Shown: piece after piece, positions 54,411 through 62,573 of the stretch | Position numbering within the stretch: the stretch's first letter is position 1 | How the letters are laid out: the number at the start of each line of letters is the position of its first letter | NCBI GenBank assembly: GCA_963827315.1 | Contig: CAWHAL010000004.1 | Location: 62,001-126,000, forward strand | Reading direction: 5' to 3' | DNA length: 64,000 bases | From: CAVXEF01 sp963827315 | GTDB taxonomy: Bacteria; Planctomycetota; Phycisphaerae; Sedimentisphaerales; Anaerobacaceae | The notes under the pieces: model-generated | What the model was told of the DNA's origin: nothing | What the model saw: the letters and a program-made list of their open reading frames with translations, nothing else | Database searches by the model: none | Translations under genes and position numbers: made by a program

Positions 54411-55013
54411 ATGGAATTCAAACAGCTTCAAAGCGAACATGCTGAACAGGTCGCCAGACTGCATATTGAAAGTATAAGCACCGGATTTATCGGCTCGCTC
54501 GGCATCGACTTTGTTACCGCTTTGTATGAAGCAATTGCACAGAGCAAGTCCAGCTTCGGCTTTGTAGCGCAGGAAGCCAATAAAATTGTCGGGTTCGTGG
54601 CATTTACTGTAAATATCAATAATCTTTACGTGTCCATTGTTCTGAGAAAAGGGCTGCGCTTCGGGTTTTTGCTGGCAGGCAGAATGTTTTCCCAGCAGCG
54701 CATTAAAAGAGTATTTGAAACGTTGCTTTATCCAGTCAGGATAAGAAAAATGCATTTGCCCAAACCAGAGCTTCTTTCGATAGTCGTTGCCGAAGAGCAG
54801 CGGGGTGAAGGTATCGCCTCAGCTATGATACGCAAAGGCTTTGAAGAGTGCGTACGCAGGAAAATAAAGGAAGTAAAAGTTCTTGTCGCTGTGCAAAAAA
54901 AATCAGCAAATAAGCTCTACCTAAAATGTGGTTTTGAGCCTGTTGGCCAGCTCGAAAATCACGGCGTGCTCAGTAATGTTTATGTGGCTAAGATGGGAAA
55001 AACGGCCCGATGA
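54411..55013 (+). CDS. GNAT acetyltransferase
   Basis: 200 residues. GNAT fold: SIVVAEEQRGEGIASAMIRKGFEE (the R/Q-x-x-G-x-G/A acetyl-CoA loop), VKVLVAVQKKSANKLYLKCGF. N-terminal ATLE-like ARLHIESISTGFIGSLG. Its last codon overlaps the PGT start by 4 bp (ATGA). In bacillosamine-type pathways an acetyltransferase (PglD) works on the nucleotide amino sugar before PglC; this is a different fold, but the pairing suggests a similar sugar modification. Confidence 0.85.
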   Translation: MEFKQLQSEHAEQVARLHIESISTGFIGSLGIDFVTALYEAIAQSKSSFGFVAQEANKIVGFVAFTVNINNLYVSIVLRKGLRFGFLLAGRMFSQQRIKRVFETLLYPVRIRKMHLPKPELLSIVVAEEQRGEGIASAMIRKGFEECVRRKIKEVKVLVAVQKKSANKLYLKCGFEPVGQLENHGVLSNVYVAKMGKTAR

Positions 55014-55645
55014 AAAAACCGCTTAAACGACTTTTTGATTTGTTGATTTCACTGTCTGCAATAATGGTTTTGTCACCGGTTTTTGCTGTTATCATCACAG
55101 CGATTAAATTAGGTAGCAGAAGCCCGGTTATTTTTAGGCAGCAAAGGGCAGGCAAAAATGGCAAACCGTTTATGTTCTACAAGTTCCGGACTATGAAGAC
55201 CGACGTCGACCCCTTTGGGCCGAGTCCGAAAACCAGTGATGACCCACGCCTGACAAAAGTAGGAAGATTCCTTCGCGAGTATTCACTTGACGAACTACCT
55301 CAGTTGTTTAACGTATTGAAAGGGGATATGAGTATTATCGGACCTCGCCCGTTGTATATCTCGCAAATGGCCGAGTGGGACGAAAGGCAAAAAAAGAGGT
55401 TGCTCGTCAAGCCTGGCCTTACAGGCTTAGCGCAGATTTCCGGTAGAGGAGGCCTTACACGTGAAGGAAAGCTCGAACTTGACGTAAAATACGTTGAAAC
55501 AGCCGGTTTCTGGCTTGACTTAAAGATAATTCTCACAACTATTGCCCTCGTCTTTGGGCGAAAGAATATATACGAGAAAAAATATTCACAAGCCGAGTAT
55601 ACTCGGGGAGAAGCGGGTAAAAAGTACCGAGGCCGGGATATTTAA
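55010..55645 (+). CDS. PglC-type phosphoglycosyl transferase
   Basis: 211 residues, a small monotopic PGT: reentrant helix (LFDLLISLSAIMVLSPVFAV), QQRAGKNGKPF, YKFRTMKTD, the catalytic pair in YSLDELPQ (Asp-Glu), GPRPLY, and the C-terminal GLTGLAQISGRG. Attaches the first sugar phosphate to the lipid carrier. The window thus has two PGTs, this and the fusion at 1862, so two different polymers or repeat units may be made. Confidence 0.92.
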   Translation: MKKPLKRLFDLLISLSAIMVLSPVFAVIITAIKLGSRSPVIFRQQRAGKNGKPFMFYKFRTMKTDVDPFGPSPKTSDDPRLTKVGRFLREYSLDELPQLFNVLKGDMSIIGPRPLYISQMAEWDERQKKRLLVKPGLTGLAQISGRGGLTREGKLELDVKYVETAGFWLDLKIILTTIALVFGRKNIYEKKYSQAEYTRGEAGKKYRGRDI

Positions 55646-55652
55646 CCTCCCA

Positions 55653-56894
55653 ATGAGCAGCGTTTTGCGCCTGCTAATCTTGGGATGGTTTTGGGCCCAC
55701 GCCCTGTACTGTGCTCCGGTTTTTGCACTTGAGCCGAGCGAAATTCTCGTGATAGCGAATAGTGACAGTGAGGCATCGGTCCGGATTGCTCATTATTATT
55801 GCCAAAAGCGAGCGGTACCTGCTGGTAATATTCTAACCTTGCCTTTGGGTGGTAACCTTCGATACGAAATATCCAGAGACGGTTATGAAAAATACCTTGT
55901 CAAACCCATTCGCGCAAAGTTATATACTCGTGAATTTGTTGGTAGGGTAAAGTGTCTGCTGACAACTTACGGTGTGCCGGTCAAGGTGGGGAAAAGAGGC
56001 CCCTTAGAGGCCAAGCAGTTCGAACTGAAACAATTGGAAAAACGCAGGCAGCAGGTGAAGGAAACCCTCGAGCGATTACAGCAGGGTGGCACCGCCGACG
56101 CAGCCAGAGCTAAAGAATATCTCGAGCGGGAGCTTACTGGTTTGCAGTTGGAAATCGACCGCATCCTCGGAACCCAAACTGATGCTTCTGTTGACAGCGA
56201 GCTGTCGATGGTGCTGTTCGATGACTACGAGCTTCATCTCTGGCAGTCGAATAAACTAAAAAAAGGCGGACTGCTTTTTGATTTCGGAACGCTTATGGTC
56301 TGTCGTCTTGATGGCCCCGGCGAGAATATCGCTCTTGGCCTTATCGATAAGGCGCTAACAGCCGAGCGGAAGGGCCTGAACGGCGTTGCTTATATAGACT
56401 CGGGCTATTCCGAAACTATGAACGCAAAATCGCTGTACGCCGAATTTGATAAGTCACTGCGCGAAACCGCCAATATATTACGCCAGCGGACAACGATGAA
56501 GGTCGTCGAGGAATCCACGAAGGGGCTTTTTGCGCCTGGTGCCTGTCCGCGAGCAGCCATTTATTGTGGCTGGTACAGCTTGGAAAAATATGTCGACGCC
56601 TTTGATTTTGTTGACGGCGCGATAGGCTATCACATCTCAAGTCTCGAGGCGGTCGACCTTCGTGACCCCAACAGCACCCAGTGGTGTCCCGCTATGCTCG
56701 TTGATGGAATATCTGCAACGTTGGGCGCTGTGGCTGAGCCTTATCTTCACTCATTTCCAAAGCCTGACGAGTTTTTTTCCGAACTGTTGGATGGACAATG
56801 CCTCGTCGAGGCGTACTATCATTCAGTGCCGTTTAATTCCTGGCGACTGCTTCTGATTGGCGACCCCCTCTACACCCCCTTCAAAAAACATTAG
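55653..56894 (+). CDS. TIGR03790-family secreted protein
   Basis: The ATG at 55653 is preferred: the frame extends to 55542 inside the PGT gene, without a ribosome site. 413 residues with a signal peptide (LILGWFWAHALYCAPVFA), ILVIANSDSEASVRIAHYY and RAVPAGNILTLPLG (the TIGR03790 opening), a coiled-coil stretch (about residues 120-185; QLEKRRQQVKETLERLQ), and ALGAVAEPYLHSFPKPDEFF near the end (TIGR03790 catalytic-like core). Function unknown; family typical of Planctomycetes and Verrucomicrobia, likely envelope-associated. Confidence 0.85.
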   Translation: MSSVLRLLILGWFWAHALYCAPVFALEPSEILVIANSDSEASVRIAHYYCQKRAVPAGNILTLPLGGNLRYEISRDGYEKYLVKPIRAKLYTREFVGRVKCLLTTYGVPVKVGKRGPLEAKQFELKQLEKRRQQVKETLERLQQGGTADAARAKEYLERELTGLQLEIDRILGTQTDASVDSELSMVLFDDYELHLWQSNKLKKGGLLFDFGTLMVCRLDGPGENIALGLIDKALTAERKGLNGVAYIDSGYSETMNAKSLYAEFDKSLRETANILRQRTTMKVVEESTKGLFAPGACPRAAIYCGWYSLEKYVDAFDFVDGAIGYHISSLEAVDLRDPNSTQWCPAMLVDGISATLGAVAEPYLHSFPKPDEFFSELLDGQCLVEAYYHSVPFNSWRLLLIGDPLYTPFKKH

Positions 56895-56912
56895 CACCGC
56901 ATTCGGCGCATC

Positions 56913-57923
56913 CTATTTGCGGCTCTGCTTAATATCACCAAGCCATGCGTTAAGCAAATCTAATTCTTCCGCACCGACAAGCTTCATATTCACCAGTTTT
57001 TCGTAGTAGACCTTTAGATTCTCACCGATATTCTCACTCCCCGGCTTTAGCCGCAGGGTCCCTAAGGCTTCGCAAATTTCCGCATTGTGCAGATAGCCCG
57101 GTATCTCATCTTCGAAATCACGCAGCAGATTATGCTCGTTGCGTTCCTGTCTCATATTGGGTTCGTGGAATAGAACTGCCCAGCCGTTAAGCCAGGCGAT
57201 TTTCTGTGCAACAAGGCTCCGCCAGATGTCTGTCATTCGGAAAGAGCAGTATGCTGGCAGATAGAGCAGTTCGAACACTTCCGGCCACCACGTCGTATTC
57301 TGACTGTTGAATGGACACCACGAGCCGTTGGCCAGCGCAATTCGCCGGTCTTTTCTGAAACTCTGTGGCAGCGGCAGAGTCAGCCGATATATCGCGTCAA
57401 CGTCAGGATTGTCGTCCGCCAGACCCTCTTGAATTGGGCAGTCCACATCGGCTTTATTTAGCCTCTTGTAATCAGCCGTCTTTTTTTGAAGCTGCTCAAG
57501 TGGAAAACCACGTGGCCAAATATCTTCGTCCGTAAAATATCGATAGACATTTACCCACCCGCCGTTTTCAACAACCGCCGCTCTGCAGCTCCGCTGCCGC
57601 TCAGACCAAAACCCCTCGCAGGGGATATTATCATCGTCGGTTTCAATGATGACAGAAGTTTTGTTGCGAATTGCTATAAGGTAGCCGATGTTCTTGCGGG
57701 CATAGTGTTTTGTCGGACAATTCTCCGCGAACTTCAGGTCAAGTTTCCTTTGTCTTCGCAGACTGTAAAAATCGCAGCCGTCAAGCCGAAAATCGTCCGG
57801 ACTGGCCTCGTCGCCTATAACGATAAAATGATACCCCTTTTCTTTGCAGCCCGCCGCCAAATCCCGCAAGGCCTTGTTGGGCCCGCTCACGGATGTTACC
57901 ACGATGGACACTTTGTCATTCAT
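56913..57923 (-). CDS. STELLO-like glycosyltransferase (DUF288)
   Basis: 336 residues from the ATG at 57923; a TTG at 57941 immediately after the upstream stop is the alternative. Motifs of DUF288/STELLO: FIVIGDEASPDDF, KHYARKNIGYLIAIRNKTSVIIETDDDNIP (acidic D-D-D cluster, metal/sugar nucleotide), WPRGFPLEQL, NGSWCPFNSQNTTWW, FRMTDIWRSLVAQKIAW. Known for plant cellulose-synthase control and also in bacterial glycan loci. Follows the DPM1-like gene by 21 bp on the same strand. Confidence 0.85.
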   Translation of the reverse strand: MNDKVSIVVTSVSGPNKALRDLAAGCKEKGYHFIVIGDEASPDDFRLDGCDFYSLRRQRKLDLKFAENCPTKHYARKNIGYLIAIRNKTSVIIETDDDNIPCEGFWSERQRSCRAAVVENGGWVNVYRYFTDEDIWPRGFPLEQLQKKTADYKRLNKADVDCPIQEGLADDNPDVDAIYRLTLPLPQSFRKDRRIALANGSWCPFNSQNTTWWPEVFELLYLPAYCSFRMTDIWRSLVAQKIAWLNGWAVLFHEPNMRQERNEHNLLRDFEDEIPGYLHNAEICEALGTLRLKPGSENIGENLKVYYEKLVNMKLVGAEELDLLNAWLGDIKQSRK

Positions 57924-57944
57924 AACAGAAGTTTTTTTCAAAAA

Positions 57945-58703
57945 CTATAAATTACCGCCAAGACGTTTTCCAAACAACCAAAATAAATTCTTGAAGGCGT
58001 CTATTATAATCGCCGTCGTTACGTTTTGACTGGGTGCGCGGTAATGTATGGGCACCTCCGCTATTCGCATATCCCGGCAGTAAGCCTTTATCTCCGTTTG
58101 AAAAAAATGTCCGCGAGACCTGATTCCCTTATCCAAAACCTTTCGCAGAGCGCCGCTGCTGAACATCTCGAAGCCGCTCGTCATATCTTTGAGTTTCGTC
58201 CCGAGCAACAGGTTTGTCAGGATACTTCCGCCACGACTGATTATATATCGGCTCAGGGGCCTTTCGGAGAATCCACCGCCTTTGCAGAATCGGCTGCCGA
58301 ACACACAGTCATACCCCTCAGCCATCTTTTCAAAAAACCGCGGTATCTCCGCTGGCTGGTGGCTGAACCCGGCATCAATCTCCAAAACCCAATCGCAGCC
58401 CCCGTCTAAAGCTTCACGATACCCTCTGACGTATGCATCTACAACGCATTTATCTTCCGGAGCCCAGACCGCTTGCAGTTGCGCCGGCTTGTCCTGCCAG
58501 CCCTTGAGTAAATCATACGTCCCGTCTTTGCACATGTTGTCTAATATCACAAAGAACTTCACAGATTTAAAACCTTTGCACTGCTTCAGCACTGCCTTGA
58601 CAAACTCCACCGCGGTTGGCCGCTCGTTTGCCATCGGGCATACAATTCCCAAATTTATATCAGTGAGCTGAAGCCCTTTATTGCTCGTTCTTATAACGTT
58701 CAT
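57945..58703 (-). CDS. DPM1-like glycosyltransferase family 2
   Basis: 252 residues, GT2 of the dolichol-phosphate mannosyltransferase type: IVCPMANERPTAVEFVKAVL, VLEIDAGFSHQPAEIPRFF (with D-A-G in place of D-A-D), SRFCKGGGF, RYIISRGGSILTNLLLGTKLKDMTSGFEMF. Lacks a C-terminal TM pair, so it is the soluble type. It would make polyprenyl-phosphate sugar for the GT-C enzymes in this window. Transcribed with the STELLO-like gene. Confidence 0.85.
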   Translation of the reverse strand: MNVIRTSNKGLQLTDINLGIVCPMANERPTAVEFVKAVLKQCKGFKSVKFFVILDNMCKDGTYDLLKGWQDKPAQLQAVWAPEDKCVVDAYVRGYREALDGGCDWVLEIDAGFSHQPAEIPRFFEKMAEGYDCVFGSRFCKGGGFSERPLSRYIISRGGSILTNLLLGTKLKDMTSGFEMFSSGALRKVLDKGIRSRGHFFQTEIKAYCRDMRIAEVPIHYRAPSQNVTTAIIIDAFKNLFWLFGKRLGGNL

Positions 58704-58752
58704 TTTTTACTATCGCTGTTATTTAGTTGGTTTTACCGCCGGCTTTGGTATC

Positions 58753-59475
58753 TTAATGTATCCGACACGAGCATTTTGGGCAAATAAAAACATAACCGGC
58801 GACAGCGACCGCAATCCCTGCGATGGAGGTGATTACGTCGAATAATGTGAAGTACCTGCCGGAAATTGTAGAAAACAATTTTACTGCTATTAGCAGGCCT
58901 GCAGGCACCGTTAAGGCAATTATCAGTTGTCTCGGCCTGGATGTTTTTGACGCCAGTGGCTGTATCTGTCGAATCCACAGAATAGTGAAAATTGCATAGG
59001 CGAACAAATGAAACACCGCATTTGTTACTGGTACCAGTTCTGCCAAATTTGCCCGAGCCGTATTCGTCAGGCAAAAGATAACAATCCCTGTCACCGTAAG
59101 TAGCGCCGCCTGAAATCCCAGAAATGAAAACAAAATTAAGCCCCCAGCCACACCCACAAGGTCCGCAAGAAAATCGTTGATATCGCAGCTGCGCCCAACG
59201 TAGCCCTGAAGTATCTCGTCGAGGCCTCCATATCCAGCCGTTATCAGTAATACCAACCATACCGCAGCCTTGCCCCAGTTTACTTTTCTGTCGGGACTGA
59301 CCACAAACCACAGCAGGAAGACCAGAATCAGGTACACAACCAGATGAAGCGTTTTATCCGACACTTGGGCTTTGTAAACTAATTGGGGGATTGGTATGTG
59401 CGTAAGAACAAAAAGTGTAGGCCAGTAGAGTAGTAGCGAAATTATAATCAGTTTCCGTCGTAGCGACAAGCTCAT
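58753..59475 (-). CDS. VanZ-family membrane protein
   Basis: The second of two adjacent ATGs is placed at 59475 (GGAG five bases before it); the frame extends to 59526. 240 residues with about six TM helices. VanZ motifs: SDKTLHLVVYLILVFLL and the acidic GLDEILQGYVGRSCDINDFLADLVGV. The rest (VTNAVFHLFAYAIFT to the end) is a second, weaker three-helix repeat. VanZ proteins confer teicoplanin tolerance in some bacteria but the biochemical role is unknown. Confidence 0.8.
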   Translation of the reverse strand: MSLSLRRKLIIISLLLYWPTLFVLTHIPIPQLVYKAQVSDKTLHLVVYLILVFLLWFVVSPDRKVNWGKAAVWLVLLITAGYGGLDEILQGYVGRSCDINDFLADLVGVAGGLILFSFLGFQAALLTVTGIVIFCLTNTARANLAELVPVTNAVFHLFAYAIFTILWIRQIQPLASKTSRPRQLIIALTVPAGLLIAVKLFSTISGRYFTLFDVITSIAGIAVAVAGYVFICPKCSCRIH

Positions 59476-59653
59476 CATATCTCCAACTTGTACGCCTTTT
59501 ACCCGCCGCTTGTACGCCTGTGGCATATAGGCGGGGGGGCGTATTGTGTTTAGCTTCGCAGTTGATTATCGATTTTTATGGCTTCACTCTTTAATTTTAC
59601 CCGATATTGATTTACAATGGAATTGACACTTTACTCAAAATTGGAGAAATACA

Positions 59654-60001
59654 ATGTTCGGTTCAATAATTGAATTTGTAAAAAGTGCGATAGCTGAGCA
59701 GATAGTGGCCGACCCCGTTTGGGCGACCGTGGCCCTCGTGGGACAGGTGGTATTCGGCGGCCGATTTGTGCTCCAGTGGATAGTCAGCGAATACAAAAAG
59801 AGGTCTCACGTGCCGACCTCTTTCTGGTTCATATCGGTGGTCGGCAGTTTCATTCTGCTCAGTTACTCCATTCACATAAAAAACCCGGTCTTTATGTTGG
59901 GCTTTTCGTTGAATACCCTTATATATCTCCGCAACATTCATCTGATTTATAAACACGCCAGAAAAGGCACGGTAACGGTAATCGAAAAAGCCGAGGATTA
60001 G
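59654..60001 (+). CDS. LABN (lipid A biosynthesis N-terminal) domain protein
   Basis: 115 residues with about three TM helices: VWATVALVGQVVFGGRFVLQWIVSEYKKRSHVP, SFWFISVVGSFILLSYSI, VFMLGFSLNTLIYLRNIHLIYK. The V-G-Q-x3-F-x3-F/V-x2-Q-W-x-x-S-E pattern matches PF07578. It is stand-alone here, as often in bacteria with DPM1-like partners. Preceded by TTGGAGAAATACA. Stop and next gene are 16 bp apart. Confidence 0.85.
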   Translation: MFGSIIEFVKSAIAEQIVADPVWATVALVGQVVFGGRFVLQWIVSEYKKRSHVPTSFWFISVVGSFILLSYSIHIKNPVFMLGFSLNTLIYLRNIHLIYKHARKGTVTVIEKAED

Positions 60002-60017
60002 TTTGGAGGATTCAAAA

Positions 60018-60716
60018 ATGAAACGCGTTGTACTGTTTTTGATTGTGCTTGTCAGCCTGGAGACAATTGCCTTTGCTGGGCCGCAGGCGCAGTCAGCGAA
60101 TCTGAAAGTGATTCAGCTGCCTGAACCTAAGCTTACCGGCTCGATGAGCCTTGAAGAGTCGCTTGCCAAAAGGCGCAGCATTCGAAGTTTTACCGGGCAG
60201 AAACTCGATTATACTCAGATAGGTCAGTTGGCTTGGGCCGCTCAGGGTATTACCGAGCCAAAGAGAGGTTTGAGAACCGCTCCGTCGGCGGGAGCAATCT
60301 ATCCGATGCAAATCTATTTTGTAACGGGTGAGGCTTTATTTGTTTATCAGCCGGCCGGACATACCCTCGAACTGCTTCATACCGGAGACCTTGACCTCCG
60401 TCAGGGGTTTGCCAAGGCGGCATTCGGTCAGCAGTATATTGCCCAGGCGCCGTGCGATATAATCATCGTCGGCTCAGTGCAGAAACTCGCTGTTCGGTAT
60501 GGCCAGAAGGCCAGGGCGTTTGCTCTGCTCGAAGCAGGCCACATCGCCCAGAATATTCATCTTCAGGCGGTGAGCATGGGGCTGGGGTCCGTGCCTATAG
60601 GTGCTTTCGATGCAAATACAGTCCAGCGGCTTTGCGGGCTTGCCACTACGGAGTTTGAGCCTTTTTATATCATACCTGTCGGTTACCCCGCTGTTGACGC
60701 CCTCGCAGGAAAATAG
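60018..60716 (+). CDS. Secreted SagB-type nitroreductase
   Basis: The ATG at 60018 has GGAGG eight bases upstream; the TTG at 60003 is rejected. 232 residues with a signal peptide (MKRVVLFLIVLVSLETIAFA). FMN-dependent nitroreductase fold of the SagB/ThcOx group: RRSIRSFTGQKLDYTQIGQLAWAAQGI, GLRTAPSAGAIYPMQIY, AGHIAQNIHLQAVSMGLGSVP, FYIIPVGYP. In toxin/RiPP loci SagB oxidises azolines; here no cyclodehydratase is near, so the substrate is unknown. Confidence 0.85.
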   Translation: MKRVVLFLIVLVSLETIAFAGPQAQSANLKVIQLPEPKLTGSMSLEESLAKRRSIRSFTGQKLDYTQIGQLAWAAQGITEPKRGLRTAPSAGAIYPMQIYFVTGEALFVYQPAGHTLELLHTGDLDLRQGFAKAAFGQQYIAQAPCDIIIVGSVQKLAVRYGQKARAFALLEAGHIAQNIHLQAVSMGLGSVPIGAFDANTVQRLCGLATTEFEPFYIIPVGYPAVDALAGK

Positions 60717-60730
60717 CCTAAGTTATTTAG

Positions 60731-60768
60731 CCCCCAGGTTTATCCTGGGGGTTTATTTAACCCCCAGG
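60731..60768. terminator. Bidirectional terminator with three mutually exclusive arms
   Basis: CCCCCAGG at 60731-60738, CCTGGGGG at 60744-60751 and CCCCCAGG at 60761-60768. The middle arm can pair with either neighbour: arm 1 plus 2 (loop TTTAT, then TTTATTT) ends the nitroreductase transcript; arm 2 plus 3 (loop TTTATTTAA) on the minus strand ends the nadE transcript. Confidence 0.75.
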
Positions 60769-60770
60769 CT

Positions 60771-62435
60771 TTACAGAGTAGCTTGATCGCCGTAGCGGTT
60801 TGTAATCGGCAGCCGCCGGTCTTTGCCGAACGCCTTCGGCGTGATTTTTATGCCAGGCGGCGACAGTCTTCGCTTGTATTCGTTGCGGTCAACCATACGA
60901 ATAACCCGATGTACCTCTTCTGCCGGAAGACCCGCCTCGATAAGTTCGCCGGCCGATTTGTCCTCTTCGACGTAGCCTTTCAGAATTTCATCGAGCAAAT
61001 CATAATCCGGCAGCGAATCGCTGTCTTTCTGGTTCGCCTTTAATTCGGCACTGGGCGCTCGGCTCAGCACACTGGCCGGTATGACCTCTCGTCCCATTAT
61101 TTTGTTTATGTGCCCGGCTAACTTATAGACAATCGTTTTCGGAACGTCTTTTATCACTGCAAAGCCGCCCGCCGTATCGCCGTAAAGTGTAGCGTACCCG
61201 ACCGCAGTTTCGCTTTTGTTGCCGCTTGTAAGTACCAGGGCGCCGCTTTGGTTGCTCAGCGACATCAGTATAGTCCCGCGTATCCTCGCCTGCAGATTCT
61301 CGTATGCAATGCCTTTGCTGTCCCAGCCCGGCGCAGACCCTAAGGACCGATTGAATTGTTCAAGTATCGGCTCAATCGGAATACTTAAAAATTTGATGCC
61401 CAGATTCTTTGCCACCTTCTCAGCGTCAGCTTTTGTTTCGGGACTGTTGAATCTCGAAGGCATTGTAACGCCCATCACGTTCTCCGCCCCAAGCGCGATA
61501 GCGGCAATGGCAGCGGTAACGGAAGAATCTACGCCCCCGCTAAGCCCCAGCAGAACCTTCTCAAAGCTATTCTTTCGTGTGTAGTCTCTTGTCCCCAGAA
61601 TAAGTGCCTGATAAATCTCATCAAGCAAATCGCTCGGCTGCGGCCTCTGCGGCGTTATTGGTACTATTCGTATGCCTTTGTCGCCTGTCCCGAGCAGAGT
61701 CGAGGGAGTGACGGTGATGTCCGCAATCAGCAAATCTTCATCGAATGCCTTTGCTGTCGCCCCAATTTCGCCGTTCGAGTCCGCAATCATACTTCGCCCG
61801 TCGAAAACTATCTCATCCTGCCCCCCGACAAGATTGCAGTACGCCACGGCACAATTGAACTGTCTTGCGCACCCCCCGAGCATCGTTTTTCGCTGTTCCG
61901 TCTTACCTGTATGAAATGGCGACGCCGATATATTGACAATCAACTGGATTTTTCCTGTGCTTTTAAGGAAACTGCTGAGCCATTTGATGTCCCAGACATC
62001 CCGGCAGACAGTAATAGCGACTTTCACTCCTTTTATATCGAGGGTAACAACTTCGTTGCCTGCCTCGAAATATCTCGCCTCATCGAACACGCCGTAATTG
62101 GGTAGCTGTGCCTTCCGGTAGGTTTTGGATAGCCGCCCATCCTGCAAAATAGCCGCCGAATTGTAGCATTTATCGCTTAGGCTTTCGGCAAAGCCGGCTA
62201 TTATCGTTATCTGCGGGCAGTCAGCCGCCAGTTTTTCTACCATTTGACGGTTATCTTGCAGGAATTGTTTTTTGTATATCAAATCTTCTGGCGGATACCC
62301 GCATATAGCCAATTCCGGAAAGACCAATAAATCTACGCCGTTGCTAATCGCGTCGGCGTAGGCCTTTCGCATCTTTTCAGCGTTTCCCGCCAAATCCCCC
62401 ACAACCGCGTTTATTTGTCCCAGCCCAATCCGCAT
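60771..62435 (-). CDS. nadE: Glutamine-dependent NAD+ synthetase
   Basis: 554 residues. N-terminal nitrilase-type glutaminase domain (about 1-260): LVFPELAICGYPPEDL (catalytic Glu), KTYRKAQLPNYGVFDEARYF (Lys), VCRDVWD (nucleophile Cys). C-terminal synthetase with the P-loop GLSGGVDSSVTAAIA, VMPSRFNSPETKADAE, and LTSGNKSETAVGYATLYGDTAGG. Makes NAD from deamido-NAD and glutamine in the cytosol. The stop lies 2 bp after the terminator. Confidence 0.95.
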   Translation of the reverse strand: MRIGLGQINAVVGDLAGNAEKMRKAYADAISNGVDLLVFPELAICGYPPEDLIYKKQFLQDNRQMVEKLAADCPQITIIAGFAESLSDKCYNSAAILQDGRLSKTYRKAQLPNYGVFDEARYFEAGNEVVTLDIKGVKVAITVCRDVWDIKWLSSFLKSTGKIQLIVNISASPFHTGKTEQRKTMLGGCARQFNCAVAYCNLVGGQDEIVFDGRSMIADSNGEIGATAKAFDEDLLIADITVTPSTLLGTGDKGIRIVPITPQRPQPSDLLDEIYQALILGTRDYTRKNSFEKVLLGLSGGVDSSVTAAIAAIALGAENVMGVTMPSRFNSPETKADAEKVAKNLGIKFLSIPIEPILEQFNRSLGSAPGWDSKGIAYENLQARIRGTILMSLSNQSGALVLTSGNKSETAVGYATLYGDTAGGFAVIKDVPKTIVYKLAGHINKIMGREVIPASVLSRAPSAELKANQKDSDSLPDYDLLDEILKGYVEEDKSAGELIEAGLPAEEVHRVIRMVDRNEYKRRLSPPGIKITPKAFGKDRRLPITNRYGDQATL

Positions 62436-62449
62436 TGTTTATTCTCTCT

Positions 62450-62573
62450 CTTTTTCTAGCTCAAAACTCAAAGCTTCATTGTCTGTCCTCCGTCTTCCGC
62501 CCTTTGTCATCCGTTGTCCGTCTTCTGTCCTCTGCCCTCTGTCATCCGTCGTCCGTCCCCTAACTTTCAACTT
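62450..62573. other. Low-complexity pyrimidine-rich spacer
   Basis: Words such as tctgtcctc, ccgtcttcc, tcatccg and tccgt occur repeatedly, ending in tttaacttttaactt. Same vocabulary as at 25360-25990. No gene. Confidence 0.5.
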
